Assembly (NCBI GenBank): GCA_013115135.1
Contig: JABANP010000039.1
Location: forward strand, 163,589-227,588
From: Perkinsus olseni
Lineage: Eukaryota > Perkinsozoa > Perkinsida > Perkinsidae
Direction of reading: 5' to 3'
DNA: 64,000 nt
Of this stretch, positions 22,301 to 32,886 are shown piece after piece. The position numbers and the translations under genes were made by a program. The notes beneath the pieces were generated by a model, which was given only the letters and a program-made list of their open reading frames with translations, was not told where the DNA came from and did no database searches. Positions within the stretch are counted from its first letter, which is position 1. Every line of letters starts with the position of its first letter.

Positions 22301-22559
22301 GGAGGGCGTCTAGCTCCCGGTCGAACTCCTCAGAAAGGCGAGCCCGCTGCACGAAGAGACACTTCACAGCAAAAACTCTCCCGTCCTTCTGTCGTTTGCA
22401 CTTGAAGACGCGGGCCGTGGCACCAGCGCCAATTTCTCGACCTATCAAATACCGCTTGGGGTCAGCCAAGGGGCCGAACTCGGGAGTGATGCCCGGTGGA
22501 AGGGAGGAAGGGTCGACGTCCCAACTGGTGGTTGAGTGCCTGCTGTCACTATCCGACAT
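19367..22559 (-). CDS. CAMK-type serine/threonine protein kinase with long C-terminal extension
   Basis: A calcium/calmodulin-type protein kinase. The true ATG is at 22557-22559 (MSDSDSRHS). Exon 1 (22559-21791) has the Gly-rich loop GREIGAGATARVFKCK, AVKCLF, the catalytic loop HRDLKPEN, DFGLSKA and the APE region YWAPEV. The intron 21790-21437 (354 nt, GTAGTA...TCTCAG) joins VML to GKRYPFTGQ in phase. Exon 2 completes the kinase (DRISLEDALGHPWLKNF) and adds about 600 residues: a Ser-rich linker, then two helical blocks rich in heptads (around QLNILKIFQQIYIHFRHHP and near the C-terminus). No EF-hands are visible, so it is not a typical CDPK. A one-base shift occurs in a run of five C (20416-20420, G on the minus strand); the same protein continues in the next frame, so this is probably a homopolymer indel. 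Confidence 0.88.
21437..21790 (-). repeat. kinase intron containing an imperfect tandem duplication
   Basis: Within this intron, the segment near 21477-21548 (GAAGCCAGAAAATAATGAAG...) is repeated imperfectly near 21628-21707 (GAAGCCAGAGAATGATGAAG...). This explains why the intron is several times longer than most others in the window. Confidence 0.65.
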
Positions 22560-22709
22560 AGAGACCAACAACGACAACAACAACAAAAGCTGACGGGGGT
22601 ACGTCGATCTTTCAACACCGCCGAACTCAAGCCAGTGATGATGATAAAAACGAGAAGATAGAAAACCGAAACATGCCTAGCACAGACGGTCGAGTTAGCA
22701 AGCAGCGTA

Positions 22710-23204
22710 TCATGGCATTGGTCTCAACGTGAAGACAACAGCCGTGCGAGATGGGGTTGGAGGGGGTGGCGGTATTGAGCCTATCTTACTCGTCACATCC
22801 GACTCAACCGCTCCTTCGAAGTTGATTCTCCTAGCCAGCTGTGTCCCGTCAGTCTGCTCCGTCGCCTCCATGGCTGCGCTCTCACAAGCACCGCATATCG
22901 ACGTGCCGGGTGTCCCTGGCCCCATGCAAAGGGAGCAGACACCCTCACTGGATGCGCTACACTCGCTGCCCACCGAGTCCAGGCCTGCGACCGCCCCTTC
23001 ACACTGCGGGCACATCCCTGTGGTCCCGCAATATCGACCGCAGCAGATGATGCACCCCGGGGTGGAGGCCTCGGTAGGCTCGCTGTTGGTGCCCCTCAGT
23101 AGTACCTCGTCCACCTGCTCATCGACCCCCTTGGTAGCCCCGCCGGGCCCCGACAGATGCAGCACACCTTGCCGATGACGGAAGGGGAGCAGTACCCTGC
23201 ACAA
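22710..23204 (-). CDS. cysteine-rich CxxC protein, partial model
   Basis: Open frame of about 165 codons ending in TGA at 22710-22712. It contains repeated CxxC-type pairs: GCIICCGRYCG, MCPQCEG, VCSLCMGPGTPG and ICGACES, spaced like small zinc-binding modules. A proline-rich C-terminus follows (GSIPPPPPTPSR). The frame has no ATG at its beginning, so an upstream exon is expected. A neighbouring frame just upstream (CAGYCSPSV, KVCCICRGPAG, near 23140-23200) is also Cys-rich and could be part of the same gene after splicing. Function unknown. Confidence 0.45.
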   Translation of the reverse strand: MCRVLLPFRHRQGVLHLSGPGGATKGVDEQVDEVLLRGTNSEPTEASTPGCIICCGRYCGTTGMCPQCEGAVAGLDSVGSECSASSEGVCSLCMGPGTPGTSICGACESAAMEATEQTDGTQLARRINFEGAVESDVTSKIGSIPPPPPTPSRTAVVFTLRPMP

Positions 23205-23413
23205 GGACGACCATGGTCAAAGGAAAGGGAATGCCGGTTTTTTCTCACCGATACGGCCTGTCTGTGGTACAAGAGGACATCCAATAGGAAGACTGCAAGA
23301 ACAACTTAAGGGTGGGAGGATATCCTAGGCACTTAGTCAACGCAATACTCGAGGCTTCATTAATCCACGTGGCACCGGCCATGGACAACTACGAAGGGGG
23401 CTGAGAGGGGCTC

Positions 23414-23779
23414 TCAAACGACTGGTAACTGACGGCAAGGAGTAGTGGCATGGCAGATGACTATTGGACTACCTTCCGCTGGCTTCGATACACCATTCGT
23501 CCGCCTTTGCGCAGTAAGGCTGCCACGGTCTCTTGGCCGGAGAGGGAGGGTAGGGTCAACTGAGACAACATGGCTGGTTTGATGAAGAGGCATGCAGGGG
23601 TCTACTGAGGGAGGGGTCGGAGAGGTCGACGGAGAGCGAAGATGCCGATCGCGAGGTGGGGTGGCAACGGGCTTCTTGACGAGGACGTGGTAATGATGAT
23701 GGTGGTGGAACACCCGAACACGCCGATAGCCTTTTTCCAGCCATTCCTGGGCATCCTTGCCCTCCTGGTATTCTCCCAT
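23414..23779 (-). CDS. possible small basic His-rich protein, uncertain
   Basis: ATG at 23777-23779, 121 codons. The start region (MGEYQEGKDAQEWLEKGYRR) looks protein-like and is followed by a HHHHHYH stretch and a basic Pro/Ser-rich tail. An acceptor-like CTTTCAG lies about 10 bases upstream. An open minus-strand frame at 23811-24038 (with SFSAAGRNHAATAGNNR) might be an earlier exon. I do not recognise it. Confidence 0.3.
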   Translation of the reverse strand: MGEYQEGKDAQEWLEKGYRRVRVFHHHHHYHVLVKKPVATPPRDRHLRSPSTSPTPPSVDPCMPLHQTSHVVSVDPTLPLRPRDRGSLTAQRRTNGVSKPAEGSPIVICHATTPCRQLPVV

Positions 23780-24401
23780 GTCTATAACCTGAAAGGTCCC
23801 CGGTTCTATCCTAGCACGTGACGCTTATGTCAGCTTCCCTCCCCTTCGTGTCACCCCTCTTACTACCCCTGTTGTTGCCGGCCGTTGCGGCATGGTTGCG
23901 GCCTGCTGCCGAGAAGGAGGTACCGATGAGCTCTTCAACGCAGTCCCGTCGGGATATTGGAGATTCATAATCAACACACGATGCTCTCCCAAAGCGAGGA
24001 CTCCTCATTAAATCTTGCAATCTTGCTTGCTCTTGCATTTCCTCAAAATTCCGTTCTTTTCAGTCCTCTTCGCAGCACGTCCTTCACCTCCACCCCTCTC
24101 CGTCCTTTCAGGCCCTCCGCCAACCCACCATCACCCTCGTTTGAGTTTAGCAAGTCTCGAGGGTCGGCGGCATTTCCACTTTCACTTCAAGGCAATCCCG
24201 TAATCGATTAGCAGCTCACAGGTGCCCCTCTTTACGCCTCTTCCGCCTTGCCCTCTCCACCACCTCGCAGGGAAAGCCTTCGGAGGGCACCGCCACAGGG
24301 AATTTCGTGGCGCAGTGACGGGACTCCTAGGATACACTATGGACAGCTTACGCTCATAATAGAGTCTACCATCAGCCTTGTGTCTTATTATTACCATAAT
24401 A
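23780..24401. other. intergenic between divergent genes
   Basis: About 0.6 kb. Contains pyrimidine-rich DNA (24050-24180) and, on the minus strand, a possible upstream exon of the uncertain gene at 23414-23779. Otherwise nothing recognised. It precedes the MAGOH start. Confidence 0.4.
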
Positions 24402-25163
24402 ATGGACACCTCCCAGCAGCAGCAGGGCTCCACCGCCATGGCCGACAATGACTTCTACGTCCGATATTACGTTGGTCACAAGGGTAGTACTAGCGGGGTC
24501 AAGGTGGCGTCCAAGGGGTCGCTTATGATTAGGAAAATTCGGCCATGAGTTTCTAGAGTTCGAGTTCCGTCCCGACGGACGTCTGCGTTACGCCAACAAC
24601 TCCAACTACAAACAGGACTCGATGATCCGAAAAGAGGCCTACGTCAGCCAGGCGGTCCTCAGCGTAAGCCTCCCACCTTCCATTTTATGCTACTTTCACG
24701 ATGTTAACCGCTCAGGAGCTTCGACGTATTGTTGATGATAGTAAAATAGCCAAGGAGGATGACAATCTATGGCCGGTGCCCGATAAGGTACTCATCGCCA
24801 ACTGGCCCCCTCACGTCTAATGGTCGTCCTGTCCTCTCAGATCGGCCGTCAAGAGTTGGAGATCATCTTGGGGGGTGGAGCTGGAAAGGAAGCTGTAGCG
24901 TTGTTGCGGACCCGCTGAGTGATGGCAGTCGCCACTATTGTCAGATACACCTGTCCTTCACTACCAGCAAGATCGGCTCAATGCATGACGTGGCCAACTC
25001 GAAGGACCCTGATGGACTCAAGACCTTCTACTACCTCGTCCAGGTGTTACTGCCTTCCATGCTAGCAGGATCTGGTCTGATAGTTGTTGCTGTTGTTGTT
25101 CAGGATTTGAAGTGCTTCGTGTTTTCGTTGATCGGCCTGCACTTCAGAATCAAGCCCGTATAA
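24402..25163 (+). CDS. MAGOH: Mago nashi, exon junction complex core subunit
   Basis: Mago nashi binds Y14 and locks the exon junction complex onto spliced mRNA. Six exons (24402-24483, 24533-24663, 24716-24787, 24841-24894, 24945-25043, 25104-25163) splice in phase through GT-AG introns of 49-60 bases. The product contains [97 protein letters not shown] and ends KPV, following the very conserved Mago family almost throughout. A short lineage-specific insertion (GGGAGKEA) replaces the usual GDEH-type turn. The N-terminus [12 protein letters not shown] is extra; a second ATG at 24438 would give the usual start. Confidence 0.95.
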
Positions 25164-25289
25164 GAAGAAGCTGAGTAAACGTACAGAAGAAGAGATACTA
25201 CTGGTGGTGGTGCTGGTGGTAAACAGGGGATGCACAAAAGTTAAATATTTTCCTCTGGTTGGCCTTTGATTGTTGCGTCGAGGGTGGGG

Positions 25290-26625
25290 ATGAATTGGCG
25301 AAGGTGTGGTATGGCGAGCAGGCTTATATTAATGACAGTATCCGTGAGTCATGAAAGGCCTACAGGTACCATCCTCACCAGTTGGGCAGCTCTCACCAAC
25401 ACGATCATCGACACCGGTCTACTCAGCATGGCCAGCGCCCTGAGTACCTGTGGCTGGGCCCTAGGGATGGCGATGTTCACGATCTTCGGAGCCCTCGCCC
25501 TCTTCTCTCTGATGCTCCTCAACGCCATCTGCATGAGGTTGCCCGATTCTGAGTTGAGCTTCTTTCGCGGCCTGTGATGCCGCAGGGCTGCCTCATTTAA
25601 GATGGGTTATTGACTGTATCCTGATACTCAACAATCTAGGCTTTAATGTGGTCTACCTGCAAGTGTCCGCAACCCTGATAGGCCTTCTACTGGACCATTG
25701 GAGCTCAGGTTCGCTTGCCTACAGTGGTGCTGGGTATCGATTCATAGTCCTCTCAGTGGTCTTGCTTCTACTCCTACCTATCTGCCTTATGAGACACATA
25801 ACGGGTACGACTATCGTTAACCTGGCTGGCATCCTAGGGTTCATCTATGTCGTTGGTGCGGGCGTATCTTATGTTATCCTACACGCCGAATCACAGACGA
25901 GTCACTCGCTATGGCCTACCGGTGGCGGCCTGAGAGTACTGGGTGTTCTTCCGGTCTTCATATTTGCCTTTGCTGGCCACTTCAATGCGTTCCTTGTTGC
26001 TCAGGACCTACGCGAAAGAAGCGTTCAAAGGCTCAACTTGGTCGCCTTTCTGACCATAGGCTTCACGATGATGCTCTTCATACCGGCTATGTGCGTCCCT
26101 TACGCTATACTCAGCGGGGAAGTGAAGGAAAATTTCTATGAAAATTTATCGATCGAAAACGTGGCGGTGCATATCGGTCACGTCATCTTGCCTTGTGCAA
26201 TTCTCTCCGCCTACCCCTTGCTGCTCCTCCCAGCCCGTGCTTCCATGATCAACCTCATTGGTATGACAAGACCAGGTTGGAAGGACACTAAAACGGTCCA
26301 TATGGTTACTACTATTGGTTTCATGCTGATAACGTTAGTATTGGCCTCCACCATAAATTCCCTGGGCAGCACCATGGCCCTTATTGGCCTCCTAGGAGCT
26401 AACACCATGACCTTTGTTGCCCCTTCCTACCTTTACCTCAGAATCTTCAGTCGGGCCACAGAGAGAACATGGACGCTGGCCGGTGGTGATCTTGCTGGGG
26501 AGGCCGTCGAGAAGGCCACGAATGTGACGTGGTGGGGCGCAGCTGTCCTCTTCGTAGTGAGCTGTGCCCTTTACCCTACCTGTCTGTCGGGTATCATTTT
26601 CTCATTATTAACAACAACAACCTGA
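25290..26625 (+). CDS. amino-acid transporter, AAAP/SLC38-like
   Basis: A multi-pass permease of the amino acid/auxin permease family. The N-terminal part has SWAALTNTIIDTGLLSMA, close to the family's first-helix signature. About eleven hydrophobic helices follow, including RWVIDCILILNNLGFNVVY, and the late motif STMALIGLLGANTMTFVAPS. The coding sequence needs a +1 shift near 25569 (CGC_G_GCC): the first frame reaches TGA at 25575-25577, whereas the next frame continues the family pattern without an intron. The stop is TGA 26623-26625. The start is the ATG at 25290 or the one at 25332. Either a sequence error or a recent frameshift accounts for the break. Confidence 0.82.
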
Positions 26626-27178
26626 TTTCTAACCTTTTTCTTATCCGTTGCATTATTGCAGTTTTTTTGACGATTCTTACTATGGGACTTTCCAAGCCTT
26701 GATATCATGGAAAGTGTCGATCAGACACCGGTGAGCAGATTCTGGACAAATGCCGAAGATCTCACGTGCAGTCTACTTGGCATCCCTCTTTTCCGACTAA
26801 CCGCCTTGCGTTGTGTACGGATAGGGCTGAGCTAGGTCTAGCAAGTGGTCCCATGATGGTTATGATTGTTGAAATCTGGTAGCCCTGATGCAGAGGAAGA
26901 TGGCTCGAGATGCTTGTGCCCAATAAGGGGCGATGCGCGAGAGCCAGGCGGTGCTCCGTATCTGGAGGTCGTTAGAAGCAGATCTGCCCAATCGTAGCAG
27001 CTTTGAACGGCGAGGGATTGACGCAGCCAATACGGGTATGTTAGGTTGGCTGTGCTTTCTGTAATCAGTGGGGCTTTCGAGTATTCGCTCCTTGAGTTGA
27101 ACTGAGTATCTTAGGTTGCTCCCGGCTTTCACAGAGAAAAAGATATTTTAGGTTTGTTATTACTGGCGCTTCATCAGT
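26626..27178. other. intergenic, no gene seen
   Basis: About 0.55 kb between the amino-acid transporter and the RING gene. A 90-codon frame on the minus strand (26860-27132) has no recognisable features, and I do not call it. Confidence 0.45.
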
Positions 27179-28203
27179 ATGGGTTTCTTCAATATTTTCA
27201 AGTGTGGCAGTAAAAAGGATAAGAAGGCTCCCGACACCGCCCCGAGTACCCCCACCCCTTCATCCGAACCTCTGGTCTGCGGCACGTGCAGGTTAGGCGC
27301 TGCCCAACGTGAATATCGCGAAATGTGGTATGTTTCCCTTGGCAGTTACGCCCAATCCGTCCCTGCATCGGCCACAGCATTCGTATGTTCTAGTTGCCAT
27401 GCTGTCAATAGAATAGACCGTTCGCAGCCGGAAGGGACGATGGTCCAAACGGCATCTCAGGTGGGACTTCCGGACGCCCTCTTCCGAGTGTTCATGCGTT
27501 GTTCAGGCGCCGCCTACTGGAGCGGAGGTGCCCTTGTGCGACTGTCATCAGCCAACTTCATCCCGACTAGTGAGGTCACTCAATTACCACCACCGACCGA
27601 TCCGAATGAGAAGCCTTGGGAGATTCCACCGTGCAGCGTGTGCTTGGAAAACCCAGGCGATATGGTAGTAGAACCTGGCTAATCCCGCGCCCTGAAAGAC
27701 AGAATATAATTTTGATGATGAGAATTTCTAGCCGTCGGGAAGATTCTGAGCAACATCTCAGGATCTCGAGTACGTCATACTGTGCAGAGTCCACGCTCTG
27801 TAGTCTCACGCCCCATTCCCGCGCTGTCTCGAGTTTCACCGTTTTTTGCGGCAAATGGTTTATTCATATTCAGGTTATCTTGCCGTGTGGCCATGGTGGC
27901 ATCTGTGAGCCCTGCGCTATGCACATCGCATGCAACGAAGCTGTTGGAGGAGCCCACTGTCCGAAGTGCAGGGGGAAATAGAAAAACTGCTACGCATAAC
28001 GAGACTTCCCAATTCTGATGCCATCACTGCTGTGGAGGTAGGAGAGGGCAGGAGTGGGAAGTGGGAGTTTTACGCGTTCTTTTGTACAGGTGCCTCTGCC
28101 AAAGCCGAGCCAGAAGCGAAAATCGCCCCCGAAGGTTCCCCCGCCGCCAGGAGAAAAGAAGGGCAAGGGACATCATCCTGAGGTTGTTGCCAATGCGGCG
28201 TAG
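27179..28203 (+). CDS. RING-finger protein, probable E3 ubiquitin ligase
   Basis: Exon 1 (27179-27664) starts MGFFNIFKCGSKKDKK. MGFF with a basic/Cys segment suggests an N-terminally lipidated or membrane-bound protein. The exon then has a CGTC...CSSC pair, a beta-rich middle and the first RING pair CSVCLENPGDM. The intron 27665-27873 (209 nt) joins in phase to VILPCGHGGICEPC...HCPKC, completing a C3HC4 RING. The frame then breaks at a run of five G (27971-27975). One more G would give CRGEIEKLLRITRLPNSDAI, ending at a good donor (28037). The intron 28038-28089 leads to a last exon (28090-28203) encoding a basic Pro/Lys-rich tail, TAG. Without the correction the protein stops at 27981. Confidence 0.8.
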
Positions 28204-29035
28204 TGGAGTATCGGAGGCCATCGCCGTCATTAGCGGTCGAGGGAGGATGAATGGCCTCCAACTCACTTACAAAATCTACCGTAGTTTACTAGGAATCTTG
28301 TACTCCAGCGGCTGCTTTTAATGGAGGGTTTTGTACTACTACTGATGAGAAGCTAGACGTGTCAGAAACAATAATCTGTTACTGTTATATCATAATAATC
28401 ACTCGTCCGCCTCGTCATCGATCGTCATTTCTATCCGTGCCAGGGTTAATAGTTAACAGTAGCATTTCCACCAATGTTGCTCATCCCTGGTGGAAAGGAA
28501 GCCACTAAGACGCTGGCACGCTTTGTGAAAATATCGTACTCTTGCTGCTGCTGCTGCTGCCTGTTGTTGCTCTAATTTTTGCTGACGCCTCTCCTGAAGG
28601 CAGGAGGCCTTCGGGGAGGTGGAGGAACCTCTGGTGCTGTAGGAGCAGTAGGCCTGATTGATACACAGTTGCTTTACATAACGCCATCGTGTTGCTTTCT
28701 AGTAGTTATTAATCATGTCCGGGATTACCGAGACGCTCGTCGGTGGTAGTCGATTCTGTCGGCGGTTATTGAGGTTCTCGCAGCATCTAGGCCGATCTTT
28801 CAGTAGGGGAGTGTGCACCTGAAGATACCACCTTCAGTCCGTCCTCTCAGAGCTTGGGTCGATGCATGCTAGGACTCGTTGTTCAGTTCCGACAACACTT
28901 CCTTAAGACGGCCCGCGTAGCATTAGTAGTACAGGATCGCAAGTTCGTCAGCTATGCGCCATTCGTCCTCTATTAAGACGTCCTAGCTTCGCTGGTGTCG
29001 GTTGAACTCTCCTTTGCCAGCTTAGTGATAGTAGC
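28204..29035. other. intergenic with a CTG microsatellite
   Basis: About 0.8 kb. A short CTG run (about 28541-28560) is the only simple repeat. An isolated ATG-led segment at 28714 (MSGITETLV) could be an untranslated or alternative first exon of the R-SNARE gene, but this is not supported further. Confidence 0.4.
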
Positions 29036-30267
29036 ATGCCCGGCTCTCCATCGGATGATGATGGTCAAGTGGGTTATCTAGCAGTGGCCCGTCTAAAGGA
29101 CCGAGCCGTAACACATACTCTACTACCACACCTTGCACGCATCATGTCTTTGTGTAGATTCTTCTATCCCACTTCAACCCAGCTATCTCCTCTCGAGAGC
29201 GTTCTGAGATTGAGACCGTGTTTTTCGAGGAAATACACAAGTCAAACGCAGCCATCCCTGGTTCTAGGCGGGTAGGGGTAGTCGGCGGTGTCCTCAGAGT
29301 CGCTGTTAGCGTGAGGTAAGATGGACTTGGTTGCAGGTTACAGACACTGGTGGAGGTGCGAGTAATCGTTTACACGTCCTCGCCGACAGCAACGCCCTTA
29401 ATGTCTACGTGGCCTCCGTGAAGAAGGGGTAGGTGGGGCGGAGTAGAGTTGTAGTGAAGGGGAGTACCGCTCCGTCGTAGTCAAATCGGAATCTCCTTCT
29501 TTTGTATGAGGGCTGATGCTTGGGCACTGCTGAGCCTGCTAGCTTGAAGTATGCCTCGCTTTGGTGCGGCGAAATCTAGGTGGTGACATCCGGGAAGCGG
29601 CATGGAGCTCTCGCTGGAGTGGGCGTGCCTTTGATAGGATCTAACTGGGATTGTCATGCTATTCTGAAGTGAAGTGGAGGTCGTCACGTTTTCCGATCGT
29701 AGAATTGGTGGATTTGTGGTAGTAGGTATCCGGTATCTTCTGCTTGGGAGCTGTGTGAAGATCTACGGAAGACCATAGAGTCCTCTGGAGTCCGCCTTGA
29801 CGAGGTTCCGGCAGAGGGGTTAAGCAGGCCAAATCGTAAACGCATGAAGGAGCTGATGAATAAGGTGAGCATGAGTATCTTTGGGTCGATCCAGGCTCAT
29901 CTCAGAATACGGAAGTTTCGTTGTTCAGTATAATAACCCGGGGGATGGTAACAAGGCCGCCCGTGTGAGAGAGAAGGTTGAGGAAGTACAAGGCGTGATG
30001 CAGGATAATGTAGTATCTGGTCTCGCATCGGAAGATACGCTCGCCCGGACGTGCCGTCAGGTGCGGCGCATCGTAGAGAATCAGGAGAGCGCAGAGAGCC
30101 TAGGTCGAAGAACGGAAGATATGAATCGACAAGCTCATGTGTTTTTGAGACAATCAGCGGATTTGAGAAGGCAAATGCAAATCAGGAATATCAAGCTGAA
30201 GATTATATTAGGCGTGATAGTAATCTGTATCATCGTTTACATCATCGTTCCCATTGTGAGACGTTAA
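29036..30267 (+). CDS. longin-domain R-SNARE, VAMP7-like
   Basis: A vesicle SNARE for fusion in the endosomal/secretory system. Exons 29036-29107, 29158-29271, 29337-29428, 29726-29874 and 29906-30267 join in phase; introns are 50, 65, 297 and 31 bases. The longin domain is seen in GYLAVARLKDRA, ILLSHFNP, HVLADSNALNVYVASVKKG and YPVSSAWELCEDLRKTI. The SNARE motif follows (VREKVEEVQGVMQDNV, with the central-layer Arg in the RTCRQVRRIVE/SLGRRTEDM region), then a C-terminal transmembrane helix (IILGVIVICIIVYIIVPIV). The order longin-SNARE-TM is that of VAMP7. The 31-base intron (29875-29905) is the only way I found to keep the frame there. The 3' end of this gene is duplicated at 36936-37153. 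Confidence 0.87.
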
Positions 30268-30828
30268 CCTCTCTGGCATCGCCAAGAGTATCTCAAAGAT
30301 ACTTGATTTTCTCACACATCAGGACATGGTATTCATCAGGGATTGTGTGGCTTCTCTGCCACCAGGACTACGAGTGTTCAATTGTTTGTAACAAGTGCAC
30401 CGCGTAGGTTAGACCTTTTTCTGTAAGAAAAATGGTGGTCTTTGTTAAGGCGTCAATGCTCACGGGAGAGGCATCCCGTAGGCCTACGTGATGATCTCTC
30501 TGCTTTCCGTTGATCTCAGCTTGTGATCCGGGATACTAATCTTGGACAGGGACAGTTCTCGGCAGTCTGTGCTTAGTCCCTGCTCACAGGAGCCTTCAAC
30601 TTCAACTGTACACAAGCCCGCCTCTGAGCTCACTTCCGGTGTGCTGCGGCTCATCTCGCCAATTTACAACTCAACCACTCGAACACCGCGAAAATTGATT
30701 TGAGCTACCTAAGGAGTACTAAAAACTTTTGGAGTGCTACTGCCGTTGGCACTGCAGGGCAGTTCCACCTCTCCTTGGAGCGAATAGAGTCGCTTACGAT
30801 AGAGGACTGCCCTTCACACATGAAGCCA
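30268..30828. other. intergenic, duplicated with its neighbours
   Basis: About 0.56 kb between the R-SNARE and the first secreted-family gene. Much of it is present again in degenerate form at about 37040-37400, so it moved as part of a segmental duplication. No gene seen. Confidence 0.55.
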
Positions 30829-31275
30829 CTAAGGGCATTCCCCAGGGGTGAAGGTCCTTTGGAGTGAGCCGATGGAGGTCTCGAGAGTCTCACCATTCTT
30901 GGGGGATGTCTTATAGATGATCTTCTCCATATCACCATTCTCAATCTTGAGGGCCGTCTGGCAAGACGTCCTTGTCGTCCTGTTGAATTCCTCGATGAAA
31001 CTGCTGTACCTAGTCGCGGTCTGCTCGTCCGTGAGATTGAGTGTGAAGGTGTTCTTCGGGTTCTCGATTAGCTTGAGGAAGAACGCGACAGCTTCCCCTT
31101 GGGGGCAACCCGCATAATAGATCACTGTGGACCCGGGGTCTGGAGTAGGCCACCCGACCTCCAAGCATATACCCTCAACTGTGGTGGTGAACACCTTCTT
31201 CTCCGGAATGGCTCCGGCGATAGTTCTCATCATCGCTGCAGCAACGAGAGTCTGGACGATGGTTGACGGATTCAT
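30829..31275 (-). CDS. four-cysteine secreted protein family, copy 1
   Basis: Single-exon ORF of 148 residues with a hydrophobic signal peptide (about residues 1-22, QTLVAAAMMRTIAGA). Family hallmarks: C1 in GICLEVGW, C2 in YYAGCP, NTFTLNLTDEQ, C3 in TSCQTALKIENGDMEKIIY, the ETLETSIGSLQRTFTPG segment, and C4 two residues from the C-terminus. The mature part is probably a small beta-rich domain with two disulfides. I know of no named family with this pattern; the role is unknown, and extracellular location is inferred. It lies downstream of, and antisense to, the R-SNARE gene. Confidence 0.82.
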   Translation of the reverse strand: MNPSTIVQTLVAAAMMRTIAGAIPEKKVFTTTVEGICLEVGWPTPDPGSTVIYYAGCPQGEAVAFFLKLIENPKNTFTLNLTDEQTATRYSSFIEEFNRTTRTSCQTALKIENGDMEKIIYKTSPKNGETLETSIGSLQRTFTPGECP

Positions 31276-32350
31276 GGGGGAGCTTGAGAGAAAATCCTTG
31301 CTTGGTACGATTGGAGTGGGGGGTTGCGTACGTGTAGCACGAAGACGTGACGTGACGTGCGGCGCTGTCTAAGTGACGGCGTCCCACTATATCTCGGTAA
31401 TGCCGTCAACAGTGACTTGTGTGGCATTGGATTCGTCATGCCCTTCCTGAGAGCTCGTTTGGCATCTCTGTGATCAGCAATATCTGTTATCGAAGATGAA
31501 GACTCTTCTTATAATCGTTCAGCGAGGGAAGAGTGCTAGGGCTCGCAGAACGGCAGGCTAGCGACCTTCCCACCAGGAATTCAGGACACAGGTCACAGCT
31601 GGCGCACGGAATACCCGCAGGTAACACTGGTTGACATGAACACCCGATTTGCAGTGATGTCAGTGTTCTACTGCTCTCCTCCATTGTTGTTCTGTCTCTG
31701 CGTCTGGTGACTAAGTAGCGAGTAAAAGAGTAGAGCTCACCTCGTCATTGAGGACTCTGTCTCCTTCCTCTGTCTTCTGGTAGACACGGGTGAGGGACAG
31801 TGTCACGGCTTGTCGCTTTTAGATTTCGAGAACCGGGCTCTAGAATAGTTCGTTCTCGCACGGCGACTATAGAGTTTCGCTTTACATCTTCCGGTTGAGC
31901 CGACGCAGCCTCATGGGCATGCTGTTGCCCATCCACTGTCCCCCCGACTGTAACTCCAGACATATCAGAAAAGGAGGTATAAGACTTTATCTGACTCAAT
32001 CCACATCTTAGCACGTAAGCGCAAGATACGCATGCACTGAAAAGACAACAAACACGTCGGCACAATGAAAATACGGAGTCTGCTGAACTCATCACTGTTG
32101 GCCCTGCGGGCTGCTAACATGTCAGCCTGAAACCAAGGTGGTCGCGGACCTTTTGCGTCAACCAGAGCTGTGAGCGCAGAACCTGCGCTAAGTAGCCTGG
32201 CTACTTCTTGCGTAGGAGCCGCATCGCCTCGTCTGTGTTGGATTCTGTCTCTTCTCTGTGTCTCCGCGTAGGAACAGATGAGGCAACCCATCTTGGGACA
32301 CCCGAAACTGAGGGCGAGAGTTCTGCTCGTGACCCTTGAAATATTGCGAA
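31276..32350. repeat. upstream module of copy 1, shared with other family copies
   Basis: Two blocks in this region recur elsewhere in the array. A block around 31741-31815 (TTGAGGACTCTGTCTCC, then GTAGACAC...GTGAGGGACAG) recurs near 35530-35600 and 40745-40815. A block around 32140-32250 (ACCTTTTGCG..., ending CGTCTGTGTTGG) recurs near 35780-35850, 37565-37640 and 40868-40945. No coding region seen. Confidence 0.65.
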
Positions 32351-32407
32351 ATTTTCATCACGAGGTTTCGCGCGAAGAATCTTCGTGCGAAACCTCGTGA
32401 TGAAAAT
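32351..32407. repeat. 27-bp-arm hairpin
   Basis: Left arm 32351-32377 and right arm 32381-32407 are reverse complements with a single mismatch and a 3-base loop. The arm begins ATTTTCATCACGAGG. Single, non-inverted relatives of the arm occur near 36195-36225 and 43256-43300. Confidence 0.9.
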
Positions 32408-32431
32408 CCGCATCTGATGCGGCTGTAGGTC

Positions 32432-32710
32432 AGGATGTGTCTGGGTCCCATTAGCAGTGCTTTGCTTTAAGCAAATTGCTTAGACGATCCGTCAGTCATG
32501 ACTAGACAACCCAACAGTAGTAGGTATTCGGAGTGATAGGACTAAGGTAACTCTGAGTCGGCTACAATCCTATCGATTAGCTATACAGCTCAAGGAGACA
32601 GCGAGTCACAACAATAATGCCGAGTAAATACGCAGTAACCAGAGATTGAACACACGACCTGCGGCTTGTCAGCCATATATCTACACCGTTCGACTGATCT
32701 TCTTATTCTA
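32432..32710 (-). repeat. SINE-like repeat, copy A
   Basis: About 280 bases closely matching 34848-35150. On the minus strand it contains GTGTTCAATCTCTGG, similar to a tRNA B box, preceded by TGGCTGACAAGCCG, in the spacing expected of a tRNA-derived promoter. A short tail, CCAGCGATAGCGGCAATACT, follows about 150 bases later (32859) and is directly attached in copy B. Confidence 0.45.
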
Positions 32711-32886
32711 GTAGTGATGACGCAACAGCCAGACAGTTCGGAAAGGAACTCGTAAGTGCGCCATGAAACTAAGCTACTATGAACACCATAGCGTAGCTTG
32801 TGTATACAGGCAGTAGGGCTCGAATGGGACAATTCACACAATATCGCCTACACTCTATCCAGCGATAGCGGCAATACTGCTGCCTG

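Noticed and set aside
28540..28560. CTG repeat as a CRISPR-like or functional array
   Set aside because: A short simple trinucleotide microsatellite; no spacers and the genome is eukaryotic.
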